Assembly: GCF_030817055.1 (NCBI RefSeq)
Contig: NZ_JAUSYV010000002.1
Location: 325,562 to 389,561, forward strand
DNA from: Bacillus sp. V2I10
Lineage (GTDB): Bacteria > Bacillota > Bacilli > Bacillales > Bacillaceae
Direction: 5' to 3'
DNA length: 64,000 nucleotides
Shown: one piece after another, positions 53,832-63,314 of the stretch
How positions within the stretch are numbered: the first letter of the stretch is position 1
Layout of the letters: the number at the start of each line of letters is the position of its first letter
Notes under the pieces: model-generated
What the model saw: only the letters and a program-made list of their open reading frames with translations
Database searches by the model: none
Told to the model about the DNA's origin: nothing
Made by a program: the position numbers and the translations under genes

Positions 53832-54393
53832 GCTGCATATACTTAAATAACTCATGCAGACTATTTACACTTGAATTAAAAATAGAACTCTTTGCTGCTG
53901 TGCAAGTGAATGAAAAACCAGTTGATCTTATATTTACTGTTATATCAAGTTAGAGGACACGAGTGGATAATGTCATTATCTAGCTCCTCCTGGTTATTCC
54001 TCTTACATGATCAATCTGCCAACTTACAAAGTTATAACGTATACCCTTATATTGAAAATCCATCTATCTCTTTTCGGAGGTAGATTTTCTTTATTAGACG
54101 AGTTTCTTCCTATTAAATAGGAAAAAAGATTATGAACTCTATGTAAAAAGTAATCAATATTAGATTTGTTTTAATAAAAAATTGAGTCCTATGATACCAT
54201 CTAATTTAAATCTCAGTTCATGGTCCCAATTGTTGTTTCAAAATCTCTTGAACAGAGATGCTCAATAATTCACAAAATTGTTGAATTATTGTCAGATAAA
54301 CTTACAGAATTGTTGTATTATTTAGATAAGTTATATTTTAGCTGTAAATTCTATAAAACATTTTCAATCAAACAAAAGAAAGGAGTATTTATT
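53832..54393. other. Intergenic, no supported gene
   Basis: A terminator-like pairing GAAAATC with GATTTTC lies at about 54053-54090. Nothing else is supported. Confidence 0.4.
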
Positions 54394-54534
54394 TTGCGAA
54401 AATCTGCCAAGTTTAAAAAATCATTTAAAGAGTTAATGCAAGAGAATAGACAAGAATTACTTAATGATAAACAAGCATTAGAAAAAATTGAAAAACGTAT
54501 AGAAAAACGCCATGAGTTAAAAAAACTAGCTTAA
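54394..54534 (+). CDS. FbpB-like small basic protein
   Basis: 46 residues from a TTG with AAAGGAG upstream: MRKSAKFKKSFKELMQENRQ, ELLNDKQALEKIEKRIEKRH, ELKKLA. This matches the Fur-regulated basic protein B family, which in B. subtilis works with the iron-sparing small RNA FsrA. Upstream ATG codons in the same frame lack a ribosome binding site. Its place beyond the haem/catalase genes suggests iron economy. Confidence 0.7.
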   Translation: MRKSAKFKKSFKELMQENRQELLNDKQALEKIEKRIEKRHELKKLA

Positions 54535-55057
54535 CGGAGCTAGCTTTTCTTTGTATATTTATTAGAAAGAGTTCAGATTATATATAATAATCTGAGAGGA
54601 CTTAACTTAAAAAAACCCCCTTGAGGGACAAAGAGTTAAAGAAGCCTAACGGTAAAAAGCTAAGTTTATAAAACAAAAAAAAAGGACATTTTTATTTGCC
54701 CTGTACCTCGTATCGGCCCCACCTACGCCAAATACTATGACGGCCACGCATGCCATCCAACCTACTATAAGTATAAATGAAAGCGTTTACATTTTCAATA
54801 CCTAAAAGAGAACAAGTTATTCCACTCCCTCTTGATAAAAGTGGAAACACATTAATGAATATTTAATAGAGATAGAATTACTGCCATGTAACTGCACTTG
54901 AAATAGATGCTGTAAAATAAAAAACTGTTATCTAAAGAGATAGAAAATTCACTTGATGATTAAATTTATTTGGTTTATTTATCTATTAGGCAAGAAGGAA
55001 CCCCAAAATTATTGAAAAATAATATGTAAAGAGCGATGAAAAATTAGGGTGAAAGGA
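54535..55057. other. Intergenic containing a cre-like site
   Basis: No supported gene. Several short purine-rich tracts (AAAAAAACCCCCTTGAGGG near 54608). The cre-like site is listed separately. Confidence 0.4.
54777..54792 (+). promoter_or_regulatory. Putative cre site (CcpA)
   Basis: ATGAAAGCGTTTACAT matches the cre consensus well. No intact gene starts close by on either strand, so it may be left over from a lost catabolic operon. Confidence 0.55.
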
Positions 55058-55252
55058 ATGTCAACAAATAAAACAACCGGTAAAAAGCAGAAGCTGTCTG
55101 GTCCTGAACAGGTAGTGGAATTTATGAACAACCTTGAACATCCCTAAGAAGTCAGAAACATCATTTTAAATACAAACAGCAGAATTACTGTTAAAGATGA
55201 TGTAAAAGCTAAAGAAGAAAAACTTAGAGAAGTTATTGATGCTACGATTTAA
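55058..55252 (+). pseudogene. Truncated DUF1801-like gene with in-frame stop
   Basis: AAAGGA precedes the ATG. The frame reads KLSGPEQVVEFMNNLEHP, stop, EVRNIILNTNSRITVKDDVK and an end. The order EFxxxLxHP, RxIILxxNxxI is that of DUF1801 (YdhG-like) proteins, but the C-terminal two thirds are missing and one codon is a stop. Confidence 0.5.
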
Positions 55253-55322
55253 CAATTTGTAATGTAGCTTGAAGGACCTCAAATGCAAGGTCCCAACAAT
55301 AATTTATGAACATAGCCATATA

Positions 55323-55362
55323 AAAAGAGGAATATGGCAAATGATAGCCATACTCCTCTTAT
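55323..55362. terminator. Terminator of the gbsA-gbsB operon
   Basis: AAGAGGAATATGGC pairs with GCCATACTCCTCTT with one mismatch, with A/T tracts on both sides; it lies 7 bases past the gbsB stop. Confidence 0.85.
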
Positions 55363-55368
55363 TTTAAT

Positions 55369-56607
55369 TTAACTGACTTCTACTGGAATCTTAGCAGTTT
55401 TTGTTTCTAAGGTAGGTGTTTCCAAGTTAAAGCAACGACGGTATATCCATTCGTATCCTTTTACATTAATATCGCGTGGATTACCGATTGTTTGCGGATC
55501 GTTAAATGCTTCCTTGGCTAAACGCTCAATCATTTCAGCAGATACACCCTGATCCGCAAGTGTTGGAATTTCAACATCTTCAACAAGTTGATATACTGAT
55601 GTAACTGCTGCTTTTGCTGCTTCTTCCAGACTCATACCATGAATATTCACACCCATAGCTTGAGCAATACGTGCAAATTTTTCTGGCTCACCCATCCAGT
55701 TATACTCCATTACCGGTCCCAGCATGGCTGCGACACAAGGTCCGTGAGCAACAGGGAGAATCCCTCCAAGAGTTTGTGCCATGGCATGTGCAGCTCCGGC
55801 AGACTCACTGCCGTATGATAGGCCTGCTAGCATGGCTGCTTGTGCCATTCCATAACGAGCTTCAATGTCTTTGCCGTTTGAAACGGCCCTGCGTAAATAT
55901 TTAGCTACATATTCGATTGCAAGCAATGCAACTGCATCAGTCATCGGTTGGGCATAGTGGCATGTATAACACTCAATTGCATGTGAAAGGGCATCAATCC
56001 CAGTGCCGGCTGTAATATGTGCTGGCATTGAGACATGAAGTTCAGGGTCAATGATTGTTAAATGTGCAGCGATTAATGGACCTCCCGTATTAAATTTAAA
56101 TTCACGAACAGGATCAGTAATAACAGCCCACTGAGTTACCTCACTTCCTGTACCGGCTGTTGTTGGAATTGTTGTTAATGGAGGGATGCGTTTTTCAAGC
56201 GGTTTTTTACCTTCAGCTGCTTCATAATTTAATACAGGTTCGCCATGAACGACCTCCACGCCAATTGCTTTTGCTGTATCCATGGAACTCCCTCCACCGA
56301 CAGCAACAAGTCCATTACAAGATGTTGATTTATAAATAGATGTTCCTTTTTCCACAACATGAATAGAAGGGTTCGGTTCAACTTGGTCAAAAATAACAAC
56401 TTCTATTTGTGCTTCTTTTAAACTTTTAACAACTGGTTCAATTAATCCAACTTTTTTAACACCTGGATCAGTAACAAGCAAAACTTTGCTGACGCCAAGA
56501 TTTTTAACCTCTTCACCTGTATGTTTGACTGCACCAATCCCATGTTTTAAAACGGTTGGAACTTCAAAGCTTTTTAATCTTCCCATTCTCTCAAATCTCA
56601 TAAACAT
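55369..56607 (-). CDS. gbsB: Type III (iron) alcohol dehydrogenase, choline dehydrogenase GbsB
   Basis: 412 residues: GLVAVGGGSSMDTAKAIGVE (NAD site), TIPTTAGTGSEVTQWAVIT, and metal ligands in GTGIDALSHAIECYTCHYAQ and AAHAMAQTLGGILPVAHGPC. It oxidises choline to betaine aldehyde. AGGAG fits ATG 56607. Pairing with gbsA and gbsR argues for choline rather than methanol, although methanol dehydrogenase belongs to the same superfamily and some activity on short alcohols cannot be excluded. Confidence 0.88.
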   Translation of the reverse strand: MFMRFERMGRLKSFEVPTVLKHGIGAVKHTGEEVKNLGVSKVLLVTDPGVKKVGLIEPVVKSLKEAQIEVVIFDQVEPNPSIHVVEKGTSIYKSTSCNGLVAVGGGSSMDTAKAIGVEVVHGEPVLNYEAAEGKKPLEKRIPPLTTIPTTAGTGSEVTQWAVITDPVREFKFNTGGPLIAAHLTIIDPELHVSMPAHITAGTGIDALSHAIECYTCHYAQPMTDAVALLAIEYVAKYLRRAVSNGKDIEARYGMAQAAMLAGLSYGSESAGAAHAMAQTLGGILPVAHGPCVAAMLGPVMEYNWMGEPEKFARIAQAMGVNIHGMSLEEAAKAAVTSVYQLVEDVEIPTLADQGVSAEMIERLAKEAFNDPQTIGNPRDINVKGYEWIYRRCFNLETPTLETKTAKIPVEVS

Positions 56608-56659
56608 CTCAATCACTCCTTCATTTATTGTTAATTAAGTACAATAGTCAGCCATGTAT

Positions 56660-58162
56660 TTAAACTAATTCGCTTTCTTTTGCATTTACTTCTTTAAACC
56701 AGAGCATAGGTTCAGGATTTGTATTCATGTATACATGTTTAATTTCTGTATATTCTTCAAGGCCAACATGGCTCAATTCGCGGCCTATACCGGATTGTTT
56801 ATAGCCGCCCCAAGGCGCTTGCGGAAAGTATGGATGAAAATCGTTAATCCAAACAGTTCCCATACGCAGTTTTTTAACAATCCGTTCAGCACGATTCATA
56901 TCACTTGTCCAAACTGCGCCTGCTAATCCATACAAACTATCATTAGCTAGTTGAACAGCTTCCTCTTCTGTTTCAAAAGTTTCAACTGTAATGACAGGGC
57001 CAAATGACTCTTCTTGCACGATTCGCATTTTCGTATGACAGTTTGTGAAAATCGTCGGTTCGATAAAATATCCCTTTTGTAAGCCGGGTGCAGTCGGACG
57101 TTTTCCTCCGATTGCTAGTGTAGCTCCTTCTTGGATTCCAAGTTGAATATATTGTTCTATTGATTCTAAATGCTCGGCTGAGATAACAGGGCCCATTTCG
57201 GTCTCTTCATCGAAACCGCTTCCAATATTAATTTTCTTTGTTCGTTCTACGATTGCTTCTATAAAACGGTCATGAATTTTCTTTTCAACTAACAAGCGGG
57301 CTCCAGCAGAACACACTTGTCCAGCATGAAAGAAAACAGCATTAAGTGCATAGTCAACAGCAGTATCAAAATCTGCATCAGCAAACACAATGTTTGGATT
57401 TTTTCCTCCAAGTTCCATCGAAATCTTTTTAAAGTTACCGCTGGCTGCTTTCATAATGTGTCGACCGGCTTCTCCTCCGCCTGTAAATGAAATAAGGTCT
57501 ACGAGAGGATTTTCAGCCAATTCTGAACCGACTGTTGAGCCTGGTCCCAACACAAGATTCACAACACCTTTTGGAAAGCCTACTTCTTCAAAAATCTCAC
57601 ACATTTTAATCGATGTAAGAGGGGTAATTTCGGCTGGTTTTAACACAACTGTATTCCCAGCAGCCAATGCCGGAGCTAGTTTCCATGAAGCCTGAAGCAA
57701 TGGGTAATTCCAAGGTGCAATCAATCCACAAACTCCAACAGGCTCACGTACAACACGACTGACCGAATTTGGATTAGGAGATTCGATCATCAGACCGCCG
57801 TCTTTATCAGCAAGCCCGGCATAATATTGAAACACACCTGCAATTCCATCCATATCAGCAAGACTTTCTGTCAACGTTTTACCTGTATTCAGTGACTCCA
57901 ACTCTGCCAACTCTTCTTTATACTCTTTTATTTTTTGAGCAACTTGAAAAAGAAGATCACCTCTTTCCGCCGCCGTTAGGCTACCCCAATCTCCTTCGTC
58001 AAAAGCACTTCTTGCAGCTTGAATTGCTTCTTTAGTATCTTCCCGGCTCCCCCGCGGAACCGTATCAATAACTTCTTCATTAAAAGGATTAATAATCTCC
58101 TTTGTTTCACTACTTTTAGCCTCAACCCATCTACCATTGATGTACATTTGTTTCATTACCAA
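56660..58162 (-). CDS. gbsA: Betaine-aldehyde dehydrogenase
   Basis: 500 residues, close to B. subtilis GbsA: APWNYPLLQASWKLAPALAA, ELGGKNPNIVFADADFDTA, catalytic Cys in NAVFFHAGQVCSAGARLLVE, and WINDFHPYFPQAPWGGYKQS. Oxidises betaine aldehyde to glycine betaine with NAD+. The TTG start is best spaced from GGAGGTG; an ATG two codons later is the alternative. First gene of gbsA-gbsB, divergent from gbsR. Confidence 0.92.
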   Translation of the reverse strand: MVMKQMYINGRWVEAKSSETKEIINPFNEEVIDTVPRGSREDTKEAIQAARSAFDEGDWGSLTAAERGDLLFQVAQKIKEYKEELAELESLNTGKTLTESLADMDGIAGVFQYYAGLADKDGGLMIESPNPNSVSRVVREPVGVCGLIAPWNYPLLQASWKLAPALAAGNTVVLKPAEITPLTSIKMCEIFEEVGFPKGVVNLVLGPGSTVGSELAENPLVDLISFTGGGEAGRHIMKAASGNFKKISMELGGKNPNIVFADADFDTAVDYALNAVFFHAGQVCSAGARLLVEKKIHDRFIEAIVERTKKINIGSGFDEETEMGPVISAEHLESIEQYIQLGIQEGATLAIGGKRPTAPGLQKGYFIEPTIFTNCHTKMRIVQEESFGPVITVETFETEEEAVQLANDSLYGLAGAVWTSDMNRAERIVKKLRMGTVWINDFHPYFPQAPWGGYKQSGIGRELSHVGLEEYTEIKHVYMNTNPEPMLWFKEVNAKESELV

Positions 58163-58353
58163 ACCAGCACCTCCATAAATTGGTATTTGTTAAGAAAATT
58201 TTTAACATTTATAATATACTGAAAGTATAATACATGAAATATTTTCAGTCAATACCAAATATTCAGAATATTTTATTGACATTCATTCTTTCTCTGTTAT
58301 ATTAAATTTATATTTTATGTATTATTTTGATGGAAAAAAGGAGGTGATATAAT
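58163..58353. promoter_or_regulatory. gbsA/gbsR divergent promoter region
   Basis: 190 AT-rich bases between divergent genes. A dyad ATACT-GAAA-GTATA near 58218 and CAATACC/AATATTC words lie in it. GbsR-type repressors bind such intergenic regions and respond to choline; the actual site is not determined here. Confidence 0.5.
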
Positions 58354-58929
58354 ATGGTGGAGAGGGCGTGTGTCTATATGGAAGAACAAAAGAATTACAT
58401 GGAAATGCTTGAAGAAGCGGAATCAATCGTGATTGATGCTATAGCTGAAACGATGGACCTTTATGGGGTAACACCTTCCATTGGAAGGCTTTACGGAGTT
58501 CTATATTTTAGTGAAGAAGCGATGACATTGAATCAGATGGGCAGTAGTTTAGGAATGAGCAAACCCAGCATGAGTACTGGTATCCATTCTCTTATGGATA
58601 TAGAGATGGTTCAAAAGGTTTGGCGAAAAGGGGAACGAAAAGATTTATATAAAGCGGAGAAAGATTTTTTTGTATCATTTTTCTCTTTTTTCTGTAAAAA
58701 ATGGGATCGGGAACTCTCTATCAATATGCAAGCTATTGAAAAAGCAACTGAAAAATTAAATTCTATATTGGAAAATCCCAATGTCCCCAATGCTGTACAG
58801 CAAAAAGCAAGTAAAGATCTTCAACAACTTAAAGAATCAACTGAATATTATTTGTGGCTCAAAAAACTGGTCAAAGCATTTCGATCGAAAGAATTGTTTA
58901 AAATAATTGAAGAAAATGATTTTGATTAA
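58354..58929 (+). CDS. gbsR: GbsR-type choline-responsive repressor
   Basis: 191 residues: a MarR-like winged helix (MDLYGVTPSIGRLYGVLYFS, MTLNQMGSSLGMSKPSMSTG, RKGERKDLYKAEKDFF) with the long C-terminal helices of the GbsR family. AGGAGGTGAT precedes the ATG. In B. subtilis GbsR represses gbsAB and the choline transporter gene and is relieved by choline. Confidence 0.9.
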   Translation: MVERACVYMEEQKNYMEMLEEAESIVIDAIAETMDLYGVTPSIGRLYGVLYFSEEAMTLNQMGSSLGMSKPSMSTGIHSLMDIEMVQKVWRKGERKDLYKAEKDFFVSFFSFFCKKWDRELSINMQAIEKATEKLNSILENPNVPNAVQQKASKDLQQLKESTEYYLWLKKLVKAFRSKELFKIIEENDFD

Positions 58930-59476
58930 TTTTTTTCTACTTAAATAAGATGATTCAATAATAAGTTGTATTTAATCTTTGCCGATCACTAATTGTTACT
59001 AAACAGTTATGTTTGATCGGTAAGAAATATTGAAATCCAAAAGCCAACAACGAAAATGGATTCTATTTCTCCTTTGAATGTGAAGCTCAATAGCCTCACG
59101 TTCATTTAGAAGAAATTGATAGAGCAACTAAACAAAAACCTTTCTATTAGGCAATACCTTATCCCCATAGAATATACTCCAATAGACAAAAAAGCCTTAA
59201 CAACTTAAAGAGGCAAACTATTTTTTCCAGCTTTTTTAAAAAATTCTCTATCTCAAAATCTCAATTTGGAGGTGAACTATTCAGGTATATTTATTGATAC
59301 TATTAAAAAGCAATTACAAAAAAGGATAGACCTAAGTAACAATGGCAATGTACACATTCACTCCATTAATCAGATGATCCTCCTTGCAAAATTTATACTA
59401 TTTTAATATACCAATACCTTTACTCAAATCTCACATTGTCTCCTACCCTTTCAAAAACATAGTGAAAAATAATAAA
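58930..59476. other. Intergenic with a possible DUF4160 remnant
   Basis: At about 59055-59130 a frame reads NGFYFSFECEAQ, stop, PHVHLEEIDRATK, resembling the GFYFYF...PPHVHV motif of DUF4160 proteins; only this piece is left. No other gene is supported. Confidence 0.35.
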
Positions 59477-59492
59477 ATGAAAGCGTTTACAA
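59477..59492 (+). promoter_or_regulatory. Putative cre site upstream of the choline symporter gene
   Basis: ATGAAAGCGTTTACAA fits the CcpA cre pattern, 34 bases before the start codon, in a position suited to repression. Confidence 0.65.
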
Positions 59493-59525
59493 ATTTTGAC
59501 TTAAATTAATTTTAAGAAAGAAGGG

Positions 59526-61223
59526 ATGAATTTGAATGGAAATCAGGCCAGACAAAACCAGGAGCAGATAACGATTGATCTTCCAGAAAGTCCAAAGAAA
59601 CAATTTTGGACTCCTTTAAAAACAACGATTGCAGGTTTTATCGTATTTACCAGCTTTACAATAACTTATTCTCTAATCACCAAAAAAAGTATTTATTGGC
59701 CTGGTCTACTTATTATGCTGGCTCTATATTGCATTTTCTATTACATTGGAGCGAAAGCAGTCGAGAAAAAGCGAGGGAAAACAGATGATATGCTTGTTGC
59801 CGGAAGATCGATGCCGCTTTGGTTATCAATGTTTACGATGACAGCGACCTGGGTTGGAGGAGGTTACATTGCCGGAACAGCTGAAACAATTCATTCCTCT
59901 GGAATTGTTTGGACGCAAGGTCCGTGGGCATATGGGCTGAGCTTGATTTTTGGAGGGATTTTTTTCGCACGAAAAATGCGACGCATGGAATTTATGACCA
60001 TGCTGGATCCTCTGGAGTCTCGTTTCGGATATAAGATGACTGGACTTCTCTATTTCCCATCTCTTCTTGGTGAATTGTTTTGGAGCGCTGCGATGTTAAC
60101 GGCTCTTGGTACGACATTCAGCGTTATTCTCGGTTTAAGTTTCACTGTTTCAATTATTATTTCAGCAATCGTAGCCATTGCATATACCGTAGTCGGTGGT
60201 CTTTGGGCGATCGCTCACACAGATGTGCTACAGCTTTCTATTATGTTCTTCGGATTGATAATTGTCTTACCTTTTGCATTTTCCAATGTTGGAGGTTTTC
60301 AAGTGGCTTTTGATAATTACGCCGCCAACATGCAAGGAATGATGAGTCTTTTTCCTCCTATAACTGGATGGAATGATCCTAACTGGGGCAATTCTTTTTG
60401 GTATTGGTGGGATTACACACTTTTATTGGTGTTTGGAGGAATTCCCTGGCAAATTTATTTCCAGCGTGTTCTTTCTGCAAAAGACGAAAATGTGGCGATG
60501 TGGTTATCGATTTGGGCTGGAATTCTATGCTTCTTCTGTGCGATTCCACCTGCATTAATCGGAATTGCCGGTTTTAATGCTGATTGGGCATCACTCGGGA
60601 CTGCTGCTCCAGAAAACTCTTCAATGATCCTAACCTATGTATTTAAATATATGACACCGAGCCTTGTTGGCGCCATTGCCCTTGGTGGATTGGCCGCAGC
60701 AGTTTTGTCAGCAGTTGCCGCATCACTCTTATCGGCATCAGGTATGGCGGCCTGGAATGTTTATCGCCCACTTGTAAAACCGAAAGCAAGCCCTCGACAA
60801 CTGCAACAGATCATTAAACGCAGTATCATCTTAGTTGGTATTGGTGCAACATTGATCGCCTTAAACGCTAAAAGTGTTTATGCGTTATGGTACTTATCCA
60901 GTGACCTAGTCTACTGTATCTTGTTCCCGCAACTGACCTGTGCCCTTTACTACAAATGGGCAAACTGGTATGGAGCAATTTCGGGATTTGTTGTCGCCTT
61001 AATATTGCGGGTCGGTGGCGGAGAACCGTTACTGGGATTACCTGCTGTCATTCCGTACCCTTTGATTGAGGATGGGACAGTTTATTTCCCTTTCCGTACC
61101 ACTGCCATGCTTGCGGGCCTAATTACGATTCTCATCGTTTCTTATTTAACACGGCATAAATGCCCGCCACTACCACTGAGAAACTTACACGAAAATAAGG
61201 AAGATCAAAACCCTGTTTTATAA
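59526..61223 (+). CDS. Sodium:solute symporter, CHT1-like choline transporter
   Basis: 565 residues, SSF family, about 13 membrane segments. The core TATWVGGGYIAGTAETIHSS, then FFARKMRRMEFMTMLDPLES, LGELFWSAAMLTALGTTFSV and VGGLWAIAHTDVLQLSIMF closely parallels the eukaryotic high-affinity choline transporter CHT1 (SLC5A7) from memory of that sequence. With gbsAB and gbsR next door, choline uptake is the likely role. The start is ATG 59526 or the TTG two codons on (AAGGG spacing fits the latter). Confidence 0.85.
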   Translation: MNLNGNQARQNQEQITIDLPESPKKQFWTPLKTTIAGFIVFTSFTITYSLITKKSIYWPGLLIMLALYCIFYYIGAKAVEKKRGKTDDMLVAGRSMPLWLSMFTMTATWVGGGYIAGTAETIHSSGIVWTQGPWAYGLSLIFGGIFFARKMRRMEFMTMLDPLESRFGYKMTGLLYFPSLLGELFWSAAMLTALGTTFSVILGLSFTVSIIISAIVAIAYTVVGGLWAIAHTDVLQLSIMFFGLIIVLPFAFSNVGGFQVAFDNYAANMQGMMSLFPPITGWNDPNWGNSFWYWWDYTLLLVFGGIPWQIYFQRVLSAKDENVAMWLSIWAGILCFFCAIPPALIGIAGFNADWASLGTAAPENSSMILTYVFKYMTPSLVGAIALGGLAAAVLSAVAASLLSASGMAAWNVYRPLVKPKASPRQLQQIIKRSIILVGIGATLIALNAKSVYALWYLSSDLVYCILFPQLTCALYYKWANWYGAISGFVVALILRVGGGEPLLGLPAVIPYPLIEDGTVYFPFRTTAMLAGLITILIVSYLTRHKCPPLPLRNLHENKEDQNPVL

Positions 61224-61236
61224 TATGCAGTTAGAA

Positions 61237-61259
61237 GAGATGGCGTTATGCCATCTCTT
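61237..61259 (+). terminator. Hairpin after the symporter gene
   Basis: AGAGATGGC and GCCATCTCT form a perfect 9-bp stem with a 5-nt loop. Only a weak T tract follows, so partial read-through into yjlC is likely. Confidence 0.55.
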
Positions 61260-61285
61260 ACTAAAAAAGTAAAGGAGTTCTATCT

Positions 61286-61744
61286 ATGGCACAAGCAATT
61301 ATTCAACAACCACCTACACAGAAAGCTTCTTCAAACGAAAATCAGTCCACATCTTCAGCAATAAGCCAAGAACAAATAGAAGTGCTTAATCAATTATTAA
61401 AACCGGAAGTACAGGAGTCTTTGACCGTCCTTGTGGAGAATCTGCCGAAATTAGCAGAAATGGTTCCATATCTGACCAAATCATATGATGTAGCACAATC
61501 TATTATGACAGATCGCGTGCTGATTAATGATTTGGTGGATGGTATGCAGGAATTCATAAAACCGCTGGAAGGAAAAATAAAGGAGTACGCATCAATAGCT
61601 ATTGAAGCAAATGATCGGGCCCAGGCAAATCAGGAAACAACTATTGGTTTGTTTGGTTTATTGCGAATGCTAAAAGATCCTCAGATGCAAAAAGTATTCC
61701 GATTTGTACAGGCATACTTAGATTTAAAATCTGAGAAACAATAA
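61286..61744 (+). CDS. yjlC: DUF1641 protein, YjlC-like
   Basis: 152 residues: QEQIEVLNQLLKPEVQESLT, LVENLPKLAEMVPYLTKSYD, LFGLLRMLKDPQMQKVFRFV. Mostly helical, DUF1641. In B. subtilis yjlC precedes ndh (yjlD) and the same pair is seen here. Role unknown, perhaps assembly or control of a membrane-linked oxidoreductase. AAAGGAG precedes the ATG. Confidence 0.85.
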   Translation: MAQAIIQQPPTQKASSNENQSTSSAISQEQIEVLNQLLKPEVQESLTVLVENLPKLAEMVPYLTKSYDVAQSIMTDRVLINDLVDGMQEFIKPLEGKIKEYASIAIEANDRAQANQETTIGLFGLLRMLKDPQMQKVFRFVQAYLDLKSEKQ

Positions 61745-61783
61745 ATATTTCTGATGATATAAAGCAACGAATGGAGGAAGATT

Positions 61784-62962
61784 ATGGCTAAAAATATTTT
61801 AATTTTGGGTGGGGGTTATGGGGGGTTGCTAAGTGCCTTGACAGCACGAAAACATTTAGGAACTGATGAGGTCTCCATTACGCTTGTCAACCGCTTTCCA
61901 ACCCATCAAATTATTACGGAATTACACCGTCTGGCTGCAGGGAATTTGTCTGAAAAAGCAGTAGCATTGCCACTAGAAAAAATACTGCGCGGTAAAAACA
62001 TTGACTTAATGATTGGTAGTGTTCAAGAGATATCCCCTGACGATCATCAAGTTTCTCTTACTGATGGAACGAAACTGACATATGACTTGCTAGTGATTGC
62101 GCTCGGCAGTGAAACAGCTTACTTTGGTATTCCGGGTCTTCAAGAGCACAGCTTTATTCTAAAGTCAGTAGAAGATGCCAATCGTTTACGTGACCATGTC
62201 GAATCCTGTATTCGCAATTATAGCAAAACCCAAGATAAGCAATATGCAACGATTGTGGTAGGAGGGGGCGGCCTCACTGGGATTGAATTGATTGGCGAGT
62301 TCGCTGATTTAATGCCACAATTATGCCGACAATACGGCGTACACACTCCAGATATTTCCTTGCTTTGTGTCGAGGCAGCACCGACTATTTTGCCAGGATT
62401 CCCCCCTGAATTAGTGGAACGTGCACAATCTAGTCTATCGGCACGCGGTGTAGAGTTTGTAACCGGGACGCCGGTTACAAAGATGGAACAGTTCGCTGTA
62501 GAACTGAAAAATGGAAGAACGATTGAAACGAAAACGATGGTCTGGACAGGCGGCGTTCAAGGTAATTCTGTGGTTGCTAATTCGGGAATAGAAGTGAATC
62601 GCGGGCGGGCGCTCGTGAGCGAATTTCTTCAGTCTACATCTCATAAAGACGTGTTTCTTTCCGGTGACAGTGCCGTAGTTATGGGACCAGAGGGACGTCC
62701 GTATCCACCAACAGCGCAATTAGCTTGGCAAATGGGGGAGACAGTCGGCTATAATTTGTTCGCTTACCTTACAGGCGGTGCGATGGAAGAGTTTAGACCT
62801 GTCTTTTCTGGAACATTGGGCAGCCTTGGTCGTAAAGACGCAATCGGCACGATTGGGGAAAATAAAACCCAATTAAGAGGCCTGCCAGCATCATTAATGA
62901 AGGAATCTAGTAACATTCGTTATCTGTCCCACATTAATGGTTTATTCAGTTTAGCGTATTAA
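61784..62962 (+). CDS. ndh: Type II NADH dehydrogenase (YjlD/Ndh-like)
   Basis: 392 residues, FAD-dependent: NILILGGGYGGLLSALTARK (FAD), ELHRLAAGNL, TIVVGGGGLTGIELIGEFAD (NADH), FLSGDSAVVMGPEGRPYPPT followed by AQLAWQMG. It passes electrons from NADH to quinone without proton pumping. GGAGGAAG precedes the ATG. After yjlC in one operon; it could reoxidise NADH formed by GbsA, GbsB and GndB. Confidence 0.9.
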   Translation: MAKNILILGGGYGGLLSALTARKHLGTDEVSITLVNRFPTHQIITELHRLAAGNLSEKAVALPLEKILRGKNIDLMIGSVQEISPDDHQVSLTDGTKLTYDLLVIALGSETAYFGIPGLQEHSFILKSVEDANRLRDHVESCIRNYSKTQDKQYATIVVGGGGLTGIELIGEFADLMPQLCRQYGVHTPDISLLCVEAAPTILPGFPPELVERAQSSLSARGVEFVTGTPVTKMEQFAVELKNGRTIETKTMVWTGGVQGNSVVANSGIEVNRGRALVSEFLQSTSHKDVFLSGDSAVVMGPEGRPYPPTAQLAWQMGETVGYNLFAYLTGGAMEEFRPVFSGTLGSLGRKDAIGTIGENKTQLRGLPASLMKESSNIRYLSHINGLFSLAY

Positions 62963-63177
62963 TTAGGACAAAAGAAAAATATGATGTGTGTATTAATATA
63001 TATATCAACATTGTTGTTAATGCTTATTTAAATATTAAATATGTTAATTTTTTAATCAGATAATACACATATTCGTTAATAACCTGAATTTTCAATCAGA
63101 AAATTACTAACAGGTTATGGAATTAAATGTTTATTTCTATGCTATTTGAACATATAAATGAAATACCAAATTTCTAA

Positions 63178-63208
63178 AGCATCTGCTATGTCAGATGCTC
63201 CTTTTTTG
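63178..63208 (+). terminator. Terminator of yjlC-ndh
   Basis: AGCATCTG and CAGATGCT with a 6-nt loop, then CC and six T. Confidence 0.85.
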
Positions 63209-63279
63209 ATGAGATTCATCTATCTGGCAAGGAAGAAAAATTTTTATTTAAAGAGTTGCCTGACAAAAAATAACGTAAA

Positions 63280-63303
63280 ATAAAAAAGCGCCTTAATGGC
63301 GCT
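63280..63303 (-). terminator. Terminator of the right-edge minus-strand gene
   Basis: On the minus strand AGCGCC and GGCGCT with an ATTAA loop, then TTTTTTA. Confidence 0.85.
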
Positions 63304-63314
63304 CAATTCATTTA

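Noticed and set aside
55369..56607. GbsB-like iron alcohol dehydrogenase read as a plasmid methanol dehydrogenase (Mdh) feeding the RuMP genes
   Set aside because: It belongs to the same superfamily, but the operon with gbsA and divergent gbsR, the length and the sequence around the metal ligands fit choline dehydrogenase. Methanol activity stays only an untested possibility.
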